Of a DNA stretch of 64,000 nucleotides, positions 1-7,544 are shown one piece after another. Origin of the DNA: Flavobacterium limnophilum (GTDB taxonomy: Bacteria > Bacteroidota > Bacteroidia > Flavobacteriales > Flavobacteriaceae). The number at the start of each line of letters is the position of its first letter. The stretch's first letter is position 1. Location: the NCBI RefSeq assembly GCF_027111315.2, contig NZ_CP114289.2:1674001-1738000 (forward strand). Reading direction: 5' to 3'. The notes beneath the pieces are model-generated. The model did no database searches. It saw only the letters and a program-made list of their open reading frames with translations, and had not been told where the DNA came from. Made by a program: the position numbers and the translations under genes.

Positions 1-39
1 CCCTGGGTGGGATTTATTGTGGGTATTGCATTAAACTAA
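1..39 (+). CDS. C-terminal end of an upstream gene (partial)
   Basis: Frame 1 reads PWVGFIVGIALN and then a TAA stop at 37-39. The peptide is hydrophobic and could be the last membrane segment of a protein that begins left of the window. A bidirectional terminator at 212-248 fits a plus-strand gene ending here. With only 12 residues no family can be named, and the frame may be chance. Confidence 0.3.
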   Translation, partial: PWVGFIVGIALN

Positions 40-211
40 TCAGGATTGCATAAAATCACACTGAACAACATAAAGTTGAATTGAGAAATATACTTGGTTT
101 TTTATTGTGTCTAAAAGCAAGAATTAATTCCGGCCACAAGCATGGTCTATGCATAGTAAGCCGGGCTAACAAGCAATGATTTCAATTCATCACAAAGATA
201 AATATAAAACA

Positions 212-248
212 AAACCTCCTTTAAATCAGTTTTAAAGGAGGTTTTTTT
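212..248. terminator. Bidirectional intrinsic terminator
   Basis: Inverted repeat with 14-bp arms (212-225 and 231-244) around a 5-nt loop. It has a T-run on the plus side (242-248) and an A-rich flank on the other side. It lies between the end of the left-edge frame and the stop of the minus-strand permease at 264, so it can serve both. Confidence 0.85.
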
Positions 249-263
249 GGATATATAAATCTC

Positions 264-1637
264 TTAAAGACTCGCTTGAACCTCTTCAGGATTGTGTTTG
301 TGTTTGAATAAAATAGCAAAAGCAACGGCAATTATCAAAGCATAAGTAGCAAAAGCCAACCAGATATCATGCCAATCTCTCATCATAATCACTTTATCAA
401 ACAAACCATCTGCATTTATTGCATTACCTTGAATCTTTACAAACTCAACCATTCTAGGATTCGTGCTTTCTGTTTGCAGAAAAGAAGCTAAATCAGTAGT
501 ATTACTAAATGATTTAGTAAAAAAACGTTCTATTGCCCATCCTGAAGTAAAACTTCCTAGTACAGCTCCTACTCCATTTGTCATCATCATAAACAATCCT
601 TGAGCCGAAGAACGATTTTTGGGATCAGTTTGTGTTTCAACAAATAAAGATCCTGATATGTTAAAGAAATCAAATGCCATTCCGTAAACGATACAAGACA
701 TAATAATCATCCACAATCCATCGACTGGATTTCCAAAGGAAAACAAACCAAAACGCAATACCCAAGCCAGCATACTCATTAACATAACTTGTTTGATCCC
801 AAAACGTTTCAAGAAAAAGGGAATAGCCAGAATAAATAAAGTCTCCGATATTTGAGAAATTGACATAATTATAGTTGAATATTTCACTACAAAGGAATCT
901 GCATAGATAGGAAAATGTTTGAATTCATCCAAGAACACATCGCCATAGGCATTGGTAAGTTGCAAAGCCGCACCTAAAAACATGGAAAAAATAAAGAACA
1001 ACGCCATTTTATAATTAGCAAACAATTTAAAAGCTTCCAATCCCAATGTCTCCGTCAATGAAGAATTCTCTTTGGTCAATCGCTGTGGCTCGCATTTTGG
1101 CAATGTATAAGAATAAATCCCCAAAGCAATAGCGGCAATCCCAGCTATATAAAATTGATAAGCTGTTGCTTTATTCCCTGTTAGATTTGTAATCCACATG
1201 GCGACAATAAACCCCACAGTGCCATAAACACGAATGGGAGGAAAACTCTTCACTACATCTAATCCACTTTTCTTCAAAGCATTATAAGAAATAGAATTAC
1301 TCAAAGAAATGGTTGGCATATAAAAACACATCGCCAAGAGCATAACGTATATAAAAGTTGTTGGAGTAGTAACTTCTGGTAAATAAAACAAAACCAACCC
1401 GTACAAAATATGAAGCGCACTATATAGTTTTTCAGCATTGACCCATCTGTCTGCAATAATTCCAGTTAGGGTTGGCATAAATAGAGAAGCAATCCCCATT
1501 GTGCTAAAAACTAAACCAAATTGAGTTCCTTCCCAATTTTTTGTTCCGAACCAATAGTTTGCAATAGTAATTAGCCAAGCTCCCCAAACAAAAAACTGGA
1601 GAAAGCTCATCAGCGTTAGACGATTCTTAATATTCAT
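264..1637 (-). CDS. Nucleoside:H+ symporter-type MFS permease
   Basis: This 457-residue polytopic inner-membrane protein has about 12 hydrophobic segments. The N-terminus MNIKNRLTLMSFLQFFVWGAW and the segment GIADRWVNAEKLYSALHI match the nucleoside:H+ symporter branch of the major facilitator superfamily (NupG/XapB type). Members import nucleosides using the proton gradient; the exact substrate cannot be read here. The start is the ATG at 1637. It appears to be a single-gene unit, with terminator 212-248 just after the stop. A separate hairpin terminator lies 110 bp upstream of the start, so transcription arriving from the RNA element at 1742-2024 would have to pass it. Family confident, substrate inferred. 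Confidence 0.82.
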   Translation of the reverse strand: MNIKNRLTLMSFLQFFVWGAWLITIANYWFGTKNWEGTQFGLVFSTMGIASLFMPTLTGIIADRWVNAEKLYSALHILYGLVLFYLPEVTTPTTFIYVMLLAMCFYMPTISLSNSISYNALKKSGLDVVKSFPPIRVYGTVGFIVAMWITNLTGNKATAYQFYIAGIAAIALGIYSYTLPKCEPQRLTKENSSLTETLGLEAFKLFANYKMALFFIFSMFLGAALQLTNAYGDVFLDEFKHFPIYADSFVVKYSTIIMSISQISETLFILAIPFFLKRFGIKQVMLMSMLAWVLRFGLFSFGNPVDGLWMIIMSCIVYGMAFDFFNISGSLFVETQTDPKNRSSAQGLFMMMTNGVGAVLGSFTSGWAIERFFTKSFSNTTDLASFLQTESTNPRMVEFVKIQGNAINADGLFDKVIMMRDWHDIWLAFATYALIIAVAFAILFKHKHNPEEVQASL

Positions 1638-1742
1638 AATAATGTAGGCTTAAAATTTAATGACAATTTATCTTGTGCGTAAATCTACCACTAAATTCAG
1701 ATATTCAAATTAAAATAAATAAAAAAATTCGCTCTAAATAAA

Positions 1743-1773
1743 AAAAAAACCATCCCGTTCTGCGGGATGGTTT
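1743..1773 (-). terminator. Intrinsic terminator of the candidate small RNA
   Basis: Perfect 11-bp arms (1747-1757 and 1763-1773), loop TTCTG. On the minus strand the stem is followed by an uninterrupted run of T (plus-strand A-run at 1741-1749), so the main direction is minus. Confidence 0.85.
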
Positions 1774-1828
1774 TTCTAACTAATTAACAAACTTAAAACT
1801 CTATATTCTTAAATCAGTAGGTTAAGTC

Positions 1829-1986
1829 TTAAAGCAGATTGTGGGGCAAACTCTTTAATTTCTTATTTTTTAATTTAACAGGTTAAGATTAAAGTAGATT
1901 GTGGGGCAAACTCTTTAAAATCTTCACAACATTTTTTTTAAATCAGATAAAATACAATAAAAGTAATTGTGGGGGCAATTCTTTAA
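1829..1986 (-). repeat. Three tandem hairpin repeats (A, B, C)
   Basis: Copies occupy 1829-1858, 1889-1918 and 1958-1986. On the plus strand each holds a G-run loop (TGGGG or TGGGGG) between inner arms agattg/caaact (A, B) or aattg/caatt (C), inside outer arms ttaaag/ctttaa (A, B) or taaaag/ctttaa (C, one mismatch). Copies A and B also share flanking GTTAAG. The 60-68 bp period and the preserved pairing point to RNA-level selection rather than a coding repeat. Confidence 0.7.
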
Positions 1987-2029
1987 AAATACTTGTTAAT
2001 TTATAGTAACGTTGTTTTTAATTCTTGAT

Positions 2030-2061
2030 CAAATATAACACTATTATCGATTAAAAACCAA
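2030..2061 (-). promoter_or_regulatory. Promoter-like element for the small RNA
   Basis: On the minus strand TTG (2059-2061) is followed after 21 bp by TATATTTG (2030-2037), matching the Bacteroidota TTG / TAnnTTTG pattern. Transcription would start near 2024. Confidence 0.55.
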
Positions 2062-2151
2062 ACAAAATCGACAAAATACACAAAAAAAACAATTAAATAA
2101 AAATTAACTTACAAATAAATCAAAACTTGCAAAAAAATAAAAATTGTGGAA

Positions 2152-2186
2152 TTGCAAAAAAAATCCCCGAAGCAAAACTTCGAGGT
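2152..2186 (-). terminator. Terminator downstream of pdxH
   Basis: On the minus strand the hairpin CCTCGAAG-TTTT-GCTTCGGGG (with G-T pairs) is followed by a run of eight T after one A. It lies about 30 bp beyond the pdxH stop and separates pdxH from the small RNA. Confidence 0.75.
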
Positions 2187-2214
2187 ATTAAACACCAATT
2201 TTCTAAACCACTTT

Positions 2215-2859
2215 TTATGGCGAAAGCCTGTCTATTTTCCATGAATAATCTTCCTGCAAATGATAGCGGATTCGGTCGTGCAATCTATTGGGTCTTCCTT
2301 GCCAAAATTCAACTTCCACAGGACGGATTAAATATCCACCCCAAAATTCAGGTCTAGGAATTTCTTTGCCTTCAAAGTCTTGTTCCAATTGTTTCAAACC
2401 CTCTTCCAAAACAGCCCTAGATGGAATAACCTCGCTTTGATTGGAAACAATCGCGCCCAACTTGCTTCCCGTAGGTCGTGATTCAAAATAGCCGTCGGAA
2501 ATATTCACCGAAGTTTTCTCGGCAATACCTTTGATAATGACTTGGCGTTCCAGCGAATGCCAAAAAAATGAAAGACAAATATTGGGATTATTGGCAATGG
2601 CCCTACCCTTTTCGGAATTGTAATTGGTGTAAAAAATAAATCCTTCATAAGTGAATTGTTTCAAAAGCACCACTCTCGATTTGGGAAAACCATCCAACCC
2701 AATGGTCGAAACCGTCATTGCATTGACTTCGTCCACACCGCCAAAATCCTCGACTTCGTAAAACCATCTGTTGAACAAGTTAATCGGGTCTTCCGGAATA
2801 TTCGTTTCCAGAAGCTCGCTTTTTTCGTAGGACTTTCTATAATTACCTATGTCTTTCAT
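2215..2859 (-). CDS. pdxH: Pyridoxamine 5'-phosphate oxidase
   Basis: This 214-residue FMN enzyme oxidises pyridoxine or pyridoxamine 5'-phosphate to pyridoxal 5'-phosphate in the cytosol. Length is typical. The N-terminal segment contains RVVLLK and FYTNYNSEKGRAI, which contribute to FMN and substrate binding. The C-terminus has the family ending, with EFWQGRPNRLHDR and the closing WKIDRLSP. The ATG start at 2859 matches the usual family N-terminus. The gene has its own terminator at 2152-2186. An inverted-repeat element lies about 80 bp upstream. Nothing unusual in the sequence. Confidence 0.95.
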   Translation of the reverse strand: MKDIGNYRKSYEKSELLETNIPEDPINLFNRWFYEVEDFGGVDEVNAMTVSTIGLDGFPKSRVVLLKQFTYEGFIFYTNYNSEKGRAIANNPNICLSFFWHSLERQVIIKGIAEKTSVNISDGYFESRPTGSKLGAIVSNQSEVIPSRAVLEEGLKQLEQDFEGKEIPRPEFWGGYLIRPVEVEFWQGRPNRLHDRIRYHLQEDYSWKIDRLSP

Positions 2860-2937
2860 TGTTTTATTTCTTTAATTGCAAAAATAAGCAAACTTATTCT
2901 CATAAAAGAGCTTACCACAAATGTATTATTCTTGTTA

Positions 2938-3005
2938 TTTGTCATGCTGAAAGCGTCTCTAAGCGAGATGGAGCAACATAATTTAGACGCTTCCAGCGTG
3001 ACAAA
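2938..3005. repeat. MITE-like imperfect inverted repeat
   Basis: Arms of 21 bp (2938-2958 and 2985-3005) match with two mismatches around a 26-bp centre and begin with TTTGTCA(T/C)GCTG. It resembles small palindromic intergenic repeats common in Bacteroidota genomes. There is no coding capacity. It lies between the starts of pdxH and the 3' end of rnz. Confidence 0.6.
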
Positions 3006-3081
3006 TGGAGTACACATTTGAACTCTTATTTATTCATAAAAATTGTCAAGGCATTCAATTGTAAAAAACCTTCAATAAAAA

Positions 3082-3987
3082 TCAAAACTCAAACGATTTT
3101 CCGTCATCGGCCAAAAGGATGTTCGGAAAAATGGTTTCGGCTTGCTCTTTAAAAAGTTCAATACTTGCATATCGCGTGGAATAATGTCCCAAAACCAATT
3201 GTTTGACATTCGCTTTCAAGGCTATGGTTGCGGCTTCTTTTGCCGTGGAGTGCATGGTTTTTCCCGCCAAAGTTTCCTCTGAATCCAAAAAAGTGGATTC
3301 GTGATACAAGACATCAACTTCATTAATAATGGGAATAATACTTTCGTTATACACTGTATCCGAACAAAAAGCATAACTCAATGGTGGAACGGGATCAAAT
3401 GTCAATTTGTGGTTTTCAATAACGCGACCGTCATCAAGCGTGATGTCTTTTCCGTTCTTGATATTCTGGTAATAACATCTGTCGATTTCGTAATCTTGAA
3501 CCGCTTTAAAGTCCAACTTTCGTTCTCTAATTTTTTCTTGGAACAGAAAGCCATTGGTATAAACCCTATGTTTTAAAGGAATGGTTTTCACGATTACCTT
3601 GTCGTCTTCAAAAACAACTTCACTTTCCTTGGACTCCAATTCGTGGAAAAACAAGCCATAACCAGGCCAAGAATTCGATAATTTCAATTGTAAATCAATG
3701 ATTTCCTTGATTCCTTTTGGCCCATAAATGTGCAAATCGGTAGTTCTGTTCAGCAGTGAAAAGGTCGAAACCAAACCCACCAAGCCAAAAAAGTGGTCAC
3801 CGTGCAAATGTGAAATAAAAATATGGTTGATTTTCGAAAAACGGATTTTGTTTTTGCGTAATTGCACCTGCGTACCTTCGCCACAATCAATTAGAAACAA
3901 TCGATTCCTGATTTCTAAAACCTGTGAAGTGGGATTGGTAAAAGTGCGTGGTGTGGCCGCATAACAGCCGAGGATGGTTAAATTCAA
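3082..3987 (-). CDS. rnz: Ribonuclease Z
   Basis: This 301-residue metallo-beta-lactamase-fold endonuclease trims the 3' end of tRNA precursors. The zinc motif SHLHGDHFFG lies near residue 60, an SDT-type aspartate in FCSDTVYNES, and the late histidine in LVLGHYSTRY. Length fits the family. The only plausible start is TTG at 3987, giving MNLTILGCYAATPRT, because an in-frame TAA lies two codons upstream; the protein alignment supports this non-ATG start. A short conserved companion gene lies 81 bp upstream on the same strand, and the pair may be cotranscribed. Confidence 0.93.
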   Translation of the reverse strand: MNLTILGCYAATPRTFTNPTSQVLEIRNRLFLIDCGEGTQVQLRKNKIRFSKINHIFISHLHGDHFFGLVGLVSTFSLLNRTTDLHIYGPKGIKEIIDLQLKLSNSWPGYGLFFHELESKESEVVFEDDKVIVKTIPLKHRVYTNGFLFQEKIRERKLDFKAVQDYEIDRCYYQNIKNGKDITLDDGRVIENHKLTFDPVPPLSYAFCSDTVYNESIIPIINEVDVLYHESTFLDSEETLAGKTMHSTAKEAATIALKANVKQLVLGHYSTRYASIELFKEQAETIFPNILLADDGKSFEF

Positions 3988-4068
3988 AGTTTATTCAGTT
4001 AATCGGTTATTTGGTTAATCGTTAAGGTCATTCGATTAAACAATTAAACGAATAAACAATTAACCAAT

Positions 4069-4401
4069 TTAAAAGCCCAAATCTCGTTCTATTTCCTCCA
4101 TTTCAATAATATCATGTGCTTCCTGTAATGATCTAACAACGGCTAGTTTGTCAGGAACGGCATTGTGGTCAATATCTGACGTGGCTATAATAAACGATTT
4201 TTTGGATTTTCGGTGCATTTTTGAAAGAGCCTTGAAACTATTGATTTCTTTTACCGAAAGGTTTTTATGCAATCTGATATCAATAATGATATTATGCTTT
4301 TGGAACGTTTTATATTCGTGAGTAATTTTCATCAAAAACGAAACCAAATCTCCTTTTGTGTCTTTTATACAAACAGTATGTCCTTTTTGATCTACTTTCA
4401 T
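4069..4401 (-). CDS. Small conserved protein next to RNase Z
   Basis: 110 residues, no signal peptide and no membrane segment. Alternating strands and helices (NIIIDIRLHKNLSVKEINSF, then KKSFIIATSDIDH) look like a STAS-type or similar small alpha/beta fold, but I cannot prove a family. The C-terminus is acidic (IIEMEEIERDLGF). Flavobacterial genomes often keep a gene of this kind beside rnz, so automatic pipelines sometimes name it after RNase Z; it has no metallo-hydrolase motif and should not be called a nuclease. ATG start at 4401, 72 bp after the pyrB stop. Confidence 0.75.
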   Translation of the reverse strand: MKVDQKGHTVCIKDTKGDLVSFLMKITHEYKTFQKHNIIIDIRLHKNLSVKEINSFKALSKMHRKSKKSFIIATSDIDHNAVPDKLAVVRSLQEAHDIIEMEEIERDLGF

Positions 4402-4473
4402 CTTGATAAAATTTATAGTATCGCTAATTTACAAAGAAAATTTGGGTTATGGCAATTTTAAATATCACAAAAT

Positions 4474-5400
4474 TTACTGAATTTTGGAAGCCAACAAATA
4501 GATTACCGCCATTCGAATCGCGACACCGTTTTCTACTTGGTTCAAAATCACCGACTGTTTCGAGTCGGCAACATCTGAGGTGATTTCGACTCCACGATTA
4601 ATTGGCCCTGGGTGCATAATCACGATTTCTTTATTTAGCGAATCGAGCAAGGTTTTATCCAATCCATATTGCTGTGCATATTCCCGGGTGGAAGGAAAGA
4701 AATTCACGTCCATTCGTTCGTTTTGAACACGAAGCATATTAGCCACGTCACACCATTCCAATGCTTTGCGCAAATTAGGTTCCACTTTTACTCCAAGTGA
4801 TTCTATATATCTCGGAATAAGTGTTTTTGGTCCGCAAACCTTAACTTCGGCACCTTGCATTTGCAAAGCGTATATGTTCGAAAGCGCTACCCTTGAATGC
4901 AGAATATCACCCACGATGACCACTTTTTTTCCGGCCACATCGCCCAGTTTTTCACGAATGGAATAACTGTCCAACAAAGCTTGTGTTGGGTGTTCGTGAG
5001 CGCCATCACCAGCATTTACAATACTTGCTTTCACGTTTTGTGACAAGAAATGAGCCGCTCCGGGACTGGAATGTCGCATCACCACCATATCCACTTTCAT
5101 CGAAAGAATGTTGTTTACGGTATCTATCAGGGTTTCTCCTTTTTTAACCGAGGATTGCGCTGCCGAAAAGCTAATTACGTCCGCAGACAAACGTTTCTGT
5201 GCCAATTCAAAGGACAACTTGGTTCTGGTACTGTTTTCGAAAAAGATGTTGGCAATGGTAATGTCTCTAAGTGAAGGCACTTTTTTGATGGGACGATTGA
5301 TAACTTCTTTAAAATGATCGGCGGTTTCAAAAATAAGGTCAATATCTTTCTTGTTGATATATTTAATTCCCAATAAATGATTTACACTTAACTCGCTCAT
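4474..5400 (-). CDS. pyrB: Aspartate carbamoyltransferase catalytic chain
   Basis: This 308-residue enzyme joins carbamoyl phosphate and aspartate, the committed step of pyrimidine synthesis. The carbamoyl-phosphate loop STRTK is at residues 57-61 after FFEN, HPTQALLD follows in the middle, and HPGPINRGVE lies near the C-terminus. All catalytic segments are present. It begins 6 bp after the pyrR stop, so pyrR-pyrB form one transcription unit. No regulatory-chain gene (pyrI) is nearby. Regulation by the adjacent PyrR is plausible but not demonstrated. Confidence 0.96.
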   Translation of the reverse strand: MSELSVNHLLGIKYINKKDIDLIFETADHFKEVINRPIKKVPSLRDITIANIFFENSTRTKLSFELAQKRLSADVISFSAAQSSVKKGETLIDTVNNILSMKVDMVVMRHSSPGAAHFLSQNVKASIVNAGDGAHEHPTQALLDSYSIREKLGDVAGKKVVIVGDILHSRVALSNIYALQMQGAEVKVCGPKTLIPRYIESLGVKVEPNLRKALEWCDVANMLRVQNERMDVNFFPSTREYAQQYGLDKTLLDSLNKEIVIMHPGPINRGVEITSDVADSKQSVILNQVENGVAIRMAVIYLLASKIQ

Positions 5401-5406
5401 TTTCTA

Positions 5407-5946
5407 TTATTTATTAATTAAATAAACGGCATCTTCCCCGTCTTGTTCTTTCCAACACACTTGCACTTTTTCGTCATTTATGGCATCCACCTGGCGACCG
5501 CGATAATCGGGTTGAATAGGCAAATGTCGGCTAAAACGACGATCAATAAGCACCAATAATTCAATTTCCGATGGTCTCCCAAAGGACTGAATGGCAGTCA
5601 ATGCCGACCGAATACTTCGACCGGTATATAAAACATCGTCTATAAAAACGACTTTTTTGTTTTCTACGATAAAATCGATTTTGGTTTTGTTGGCTTCCAA
5701 TGGCTTGTTGGTTCTTCGAAAATCATCCCTGAAGAAAGTAATGTCCAAATAGCCCAAAGCAATCTTTGAAATCTTATATTCTTTTTCCAACAAATTTTTT
5801 AATCGCTCCGCCAAAAATGTACCACGAGGCTGGATACCAACTAAAATGGTATCCGAAAAATCAAGATGTTTTTCGATTAACTGACAGGCCAAACGGTGCA
5901 GAATGATATTGACTTCCTTGGAAGTAAGCAATACTTTTTGACTCAT
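5407..5946 (-). CDS. pyrR: Bifunctional pyr operon regulator / uracil phosphoribosyltransferase
   Basis: About 179 residues from the ATG at 5946 (MSQKVLLTSKEVNIILHRL). A TTG at 5955 is in frame but directly follows a TAA and is less likely. The PRPP-binding loop VVFIDDVLYTGRSIRSAL is intact and IQPRGTFLAERL fits the family. PyrR proteins sense UMP and bind pyr mRNA, and many have weak uracil phosphoribosyltransferase activity. It is first in a pyrR-pyrB unit. About 100 nt lie between a promoter-like TATATTTG (6053-6060) and the start, and this leader contains a 27-codon open frame in the same phase. Confidence 0.93.
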   Translation of the reverse strand: MSQKVLLTSKEVNIILHRLACQLIEKHLDFSDTILVGIQPRGTFLAERLKNLLEKEYKISKIALGYLDITFFRDDFRRTNKPLEANKTKIDFIVENKKVVFIDDVLYTGRSIRSALTAIQSFGRPSEIELLVLIDRRFSRHLPIQPDYRGRQVDAINDEKVQVCWKEQDGEDAVYLINK

Positions 5947-5955
5947 AGGTTGCAA

Positions 5956-6039
5956 TTATTTGTTTTTAAAAAGATGTATGGAATTGTTAGTATTGTCTTT
6001 AAAATGTATCATTTTAATTATGTCAGTCATAACATCCAT
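5956..6039 (-). CDS. Possible 27-residue leader ORF of pyrR
   Basis: ATG at 6039 to TAA at 5956-5958, starting MDVMTDIIKMIHF. It lies between a TAnnTTTG box and pyrR, ends 9 nt before the pyrR ATG, and is in the same frame as pyrR. It could be a regulatory leader peptide, an old N-terminal extension now cut by a stop, or chance in AT-rich DNA. No recognisable motif. Confidence 0.25.
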   Translation of the reverse strand: MDVMTDIIKMIHFKDNTNNSIHLFKNK

Positions 6040-6052
6040 AGGTTTGGTAAAG

Positions 6053-6060
6053 CAAATATA
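6053..6060 (-). promoter_or_regulatory. -7 promoter box upstream of pyrR
   Basis: Minus-strand TATATTTG fits TAnnTTTG. No good -33 TTG is seen at normal distance, so this is a half match. The inferred transcript start near 6046 leaves a leader of about 100 nt. Confidence 0.35.
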
Positions 6061-6107
6061 CAAATTCCGATTTAGGATTTATCCATTGAATGCTTAGAAA
6101 AATTTAT

Positions 6108-7295
6108 TTATTGTTTTCCAAATGAAATCCAGGTCGCCTTATGCCAAATATATTCCAATGGCCCCTGTTTGTACTTTGCAAGCCACCATTTACAGAAAAA
6201 CAATTGCAAAATAAATAAACCAATTCCAATTAACAAAGAATAAGTTGCACCTGTATATTCAACAAGTCCCAAGCCATATCGGTAGTAAATAAAGCAACCC
6301 ACAATAGATTGCAAGATGTAATTGGTTAGACTCATTTTCCCAAAGGGAATGAGTTTTGAAAGAAGATTACACACAGATTCTTTTCGATACAACAATATAA
6401 AAGTAGACACAAGAACAATCATAAAAGCCAGATTTGACCAAGAGGTTACTATAACCGAAAGGCTGTTCATCAATGTTTTTCGCTCTATTAGTTCAGGCAA
6501 AAAAGTTTTGAAAGTGAATGACAGGATAAAAAAAACAATAGCATATTGCAACGCTTTTTTCCAAAATAAATTACTTTCAACCGATGCGATGAAAAGTTTC
6601 TTTCGTCCTAACAACAATCCAAACATAAATAAAGCTGGAGCCTGAAAAAAACGTCCGTTTTCCCAAGACCAAAAAATAGATGCCCATCTTCCAATGGTTA
6701 GATTTCCAACTGCATAATCCATAAAGGAATTGCTTTTTAAATAGTCGCCCATCATTCCAAAATAATGCTCCGATAAATTGGGCATTGGAACATAATCGGG
6801 ATGTAAAAGCATATAAAAATACTTTGACCATTCTAAAGGTTGCAACATCAAAATTAAGGCGGTAATAAAAACAGCTTTATCATTCCATTTGCAAACCAAA
6901 ATCAAAACAACACCCAAAACTGCATAAAGCACCAGAATATCACCTTCATAAAAGACTGTATTGAGAATACCAAATCCTAAAAGCAACAACAATCGCCAAA
7001 GAAATCGCAATCTAAAATCATTCCCTTTTTTCTCTTGATTGTCGTTTTGGATATAAAAACTGAAGCCAAACAACAAAGCAAAAATGGCATAGGATTTTCC
7101 GCCAAAAAGGAAAAACAAGATTTCCCAAATTATTTTATCCATCACTTTCATCCATTCTGGCAAGGCTTCAGGGAAATAATAGTAATCAAAATGTTCTATA
7201 TTGTGCAGAAACATAATGGACATTATGGCAAAACCTCTCAAGGCATCAACCACTTCAACTCTTGGCGTTTTTAGATTTAAAATACTGTTTGACAT
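6108..7295 (-). CDS. DUF418-family membrane protein
   Basis: 395 residues with about 9-10 hydrophobic segments. It opens with VEVVDALRGFAIMSIMFLHN, the conserved start of the DUF418/YeiB-like family, and the last third carries GKMSLTNYILQSIVGCFIYY and a final GPLEYIWHKATW, both typical. Members are inner-membrane proteins of unproven function distantly related to acyltransferase-3 proteins. ATG start at 7295. It stands alone: convergent or spaced neighbours, with terminator 7479-7507 of the ABC-F gene upstream. No sign of recent transfer. Confidence 0.85.
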   Translation of the reverse strand: MSNSILNLKTPRVEVVDALRGFAIMSIMFLHNIEHFDYYYFPEALPEWMKVMDKIIWEILFFLFGGKSYAIFALLFGFSFYIQNDNQEKKGNDFRLRFLWRLLLLLGFGILNTVFYEGDILVLYAVLGVVLILVCKWNDKAVFITALILMLQPLEWSKYFYMLLHPDYVPMPNLSEHYFGMMGDYLKSNSFMDYAVGNLTIGRWASIFWSWENGRFFQAPALFMFGLLLGRKKLFIASVESNLFWKKALQYAIVFFILSFTFKTFLPELIERKTLMNSLSVIVTSWSNLAFMIVLVSTFILLYRKESVCNLLSKLIPFGKMSLTNYILQSIVGCFIYYRYGLGLVEYTGATYSLLIGIGLFILQLFFCKWWLAKYKQGPLEYIWHKATWISFGKQ

Positions 7296-7478
7296 GGCTC
7301 TGTATAAAAAGGTTTTTCTTTCAAAAGTATTTTATTTTCCCATAATAAACTAAAAATCAATTTTTAAATTCTTTATAAATAATACCGATTATAGCAGAAC
7401 AATTTGCATTAAAATACAAAATCGTTTGGTATAACTAAAAAATCACGTTCTACAACAACATTATGCCAGGCAATTTCC

Positions 7479-7507
7479 AAAAAAAATCCCGCTGCATCGC
7501 AGCGGGA
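7479..7507 (-). terminator. Terminator of the ABC-F gene
   Basis: Perfect 9-bp arms (7487-7495 and 7499-7507), loop ATC, followed on the minus strand by a T-run (A-run at 7479-7486). Confidence 0.88.
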
Positions 7508-7544
7508 AATCTATTATCTATCTGTCTATTCTCTTTTATCTATT

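Larger units (their letters stand above)
1742..2024 (-). ncRNA. Candidate structured small RNA with three C-rich-loop hairpins
   Basis: No open frame of useful length covers this gene-free stretch, but it has the parts of an RNA gene on the minus strand. A promoter-like pair lies at 2059-2061 and 2030-2037. Three hairpins spaced 60-68 nt apart follow, then an intrinsic terminator (1747-1773) with a long U-run. Each hairpin, read on the minus strand, has an outer UUAAAG/CUUUAA stem, an inner stem such as AAUUG/CAAUU, and a loop of CCCCA or CCCCCA. Arms vary between copies while pairing is largely kept. It could be a trans-acting RNA, a protein sponge, or the leader of the nucleoside permease 110 bp downstream. 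I cannot assign it to a known RNA family. Confidence 0.6.

Noticed and set aside
2127..2357. Plus-strand 76-codon frame across the pdxH 3' end
   Set aside because: It runs through the pdxH terminator and the pdxH coding region in antisense, and the peptide resembles nothing.
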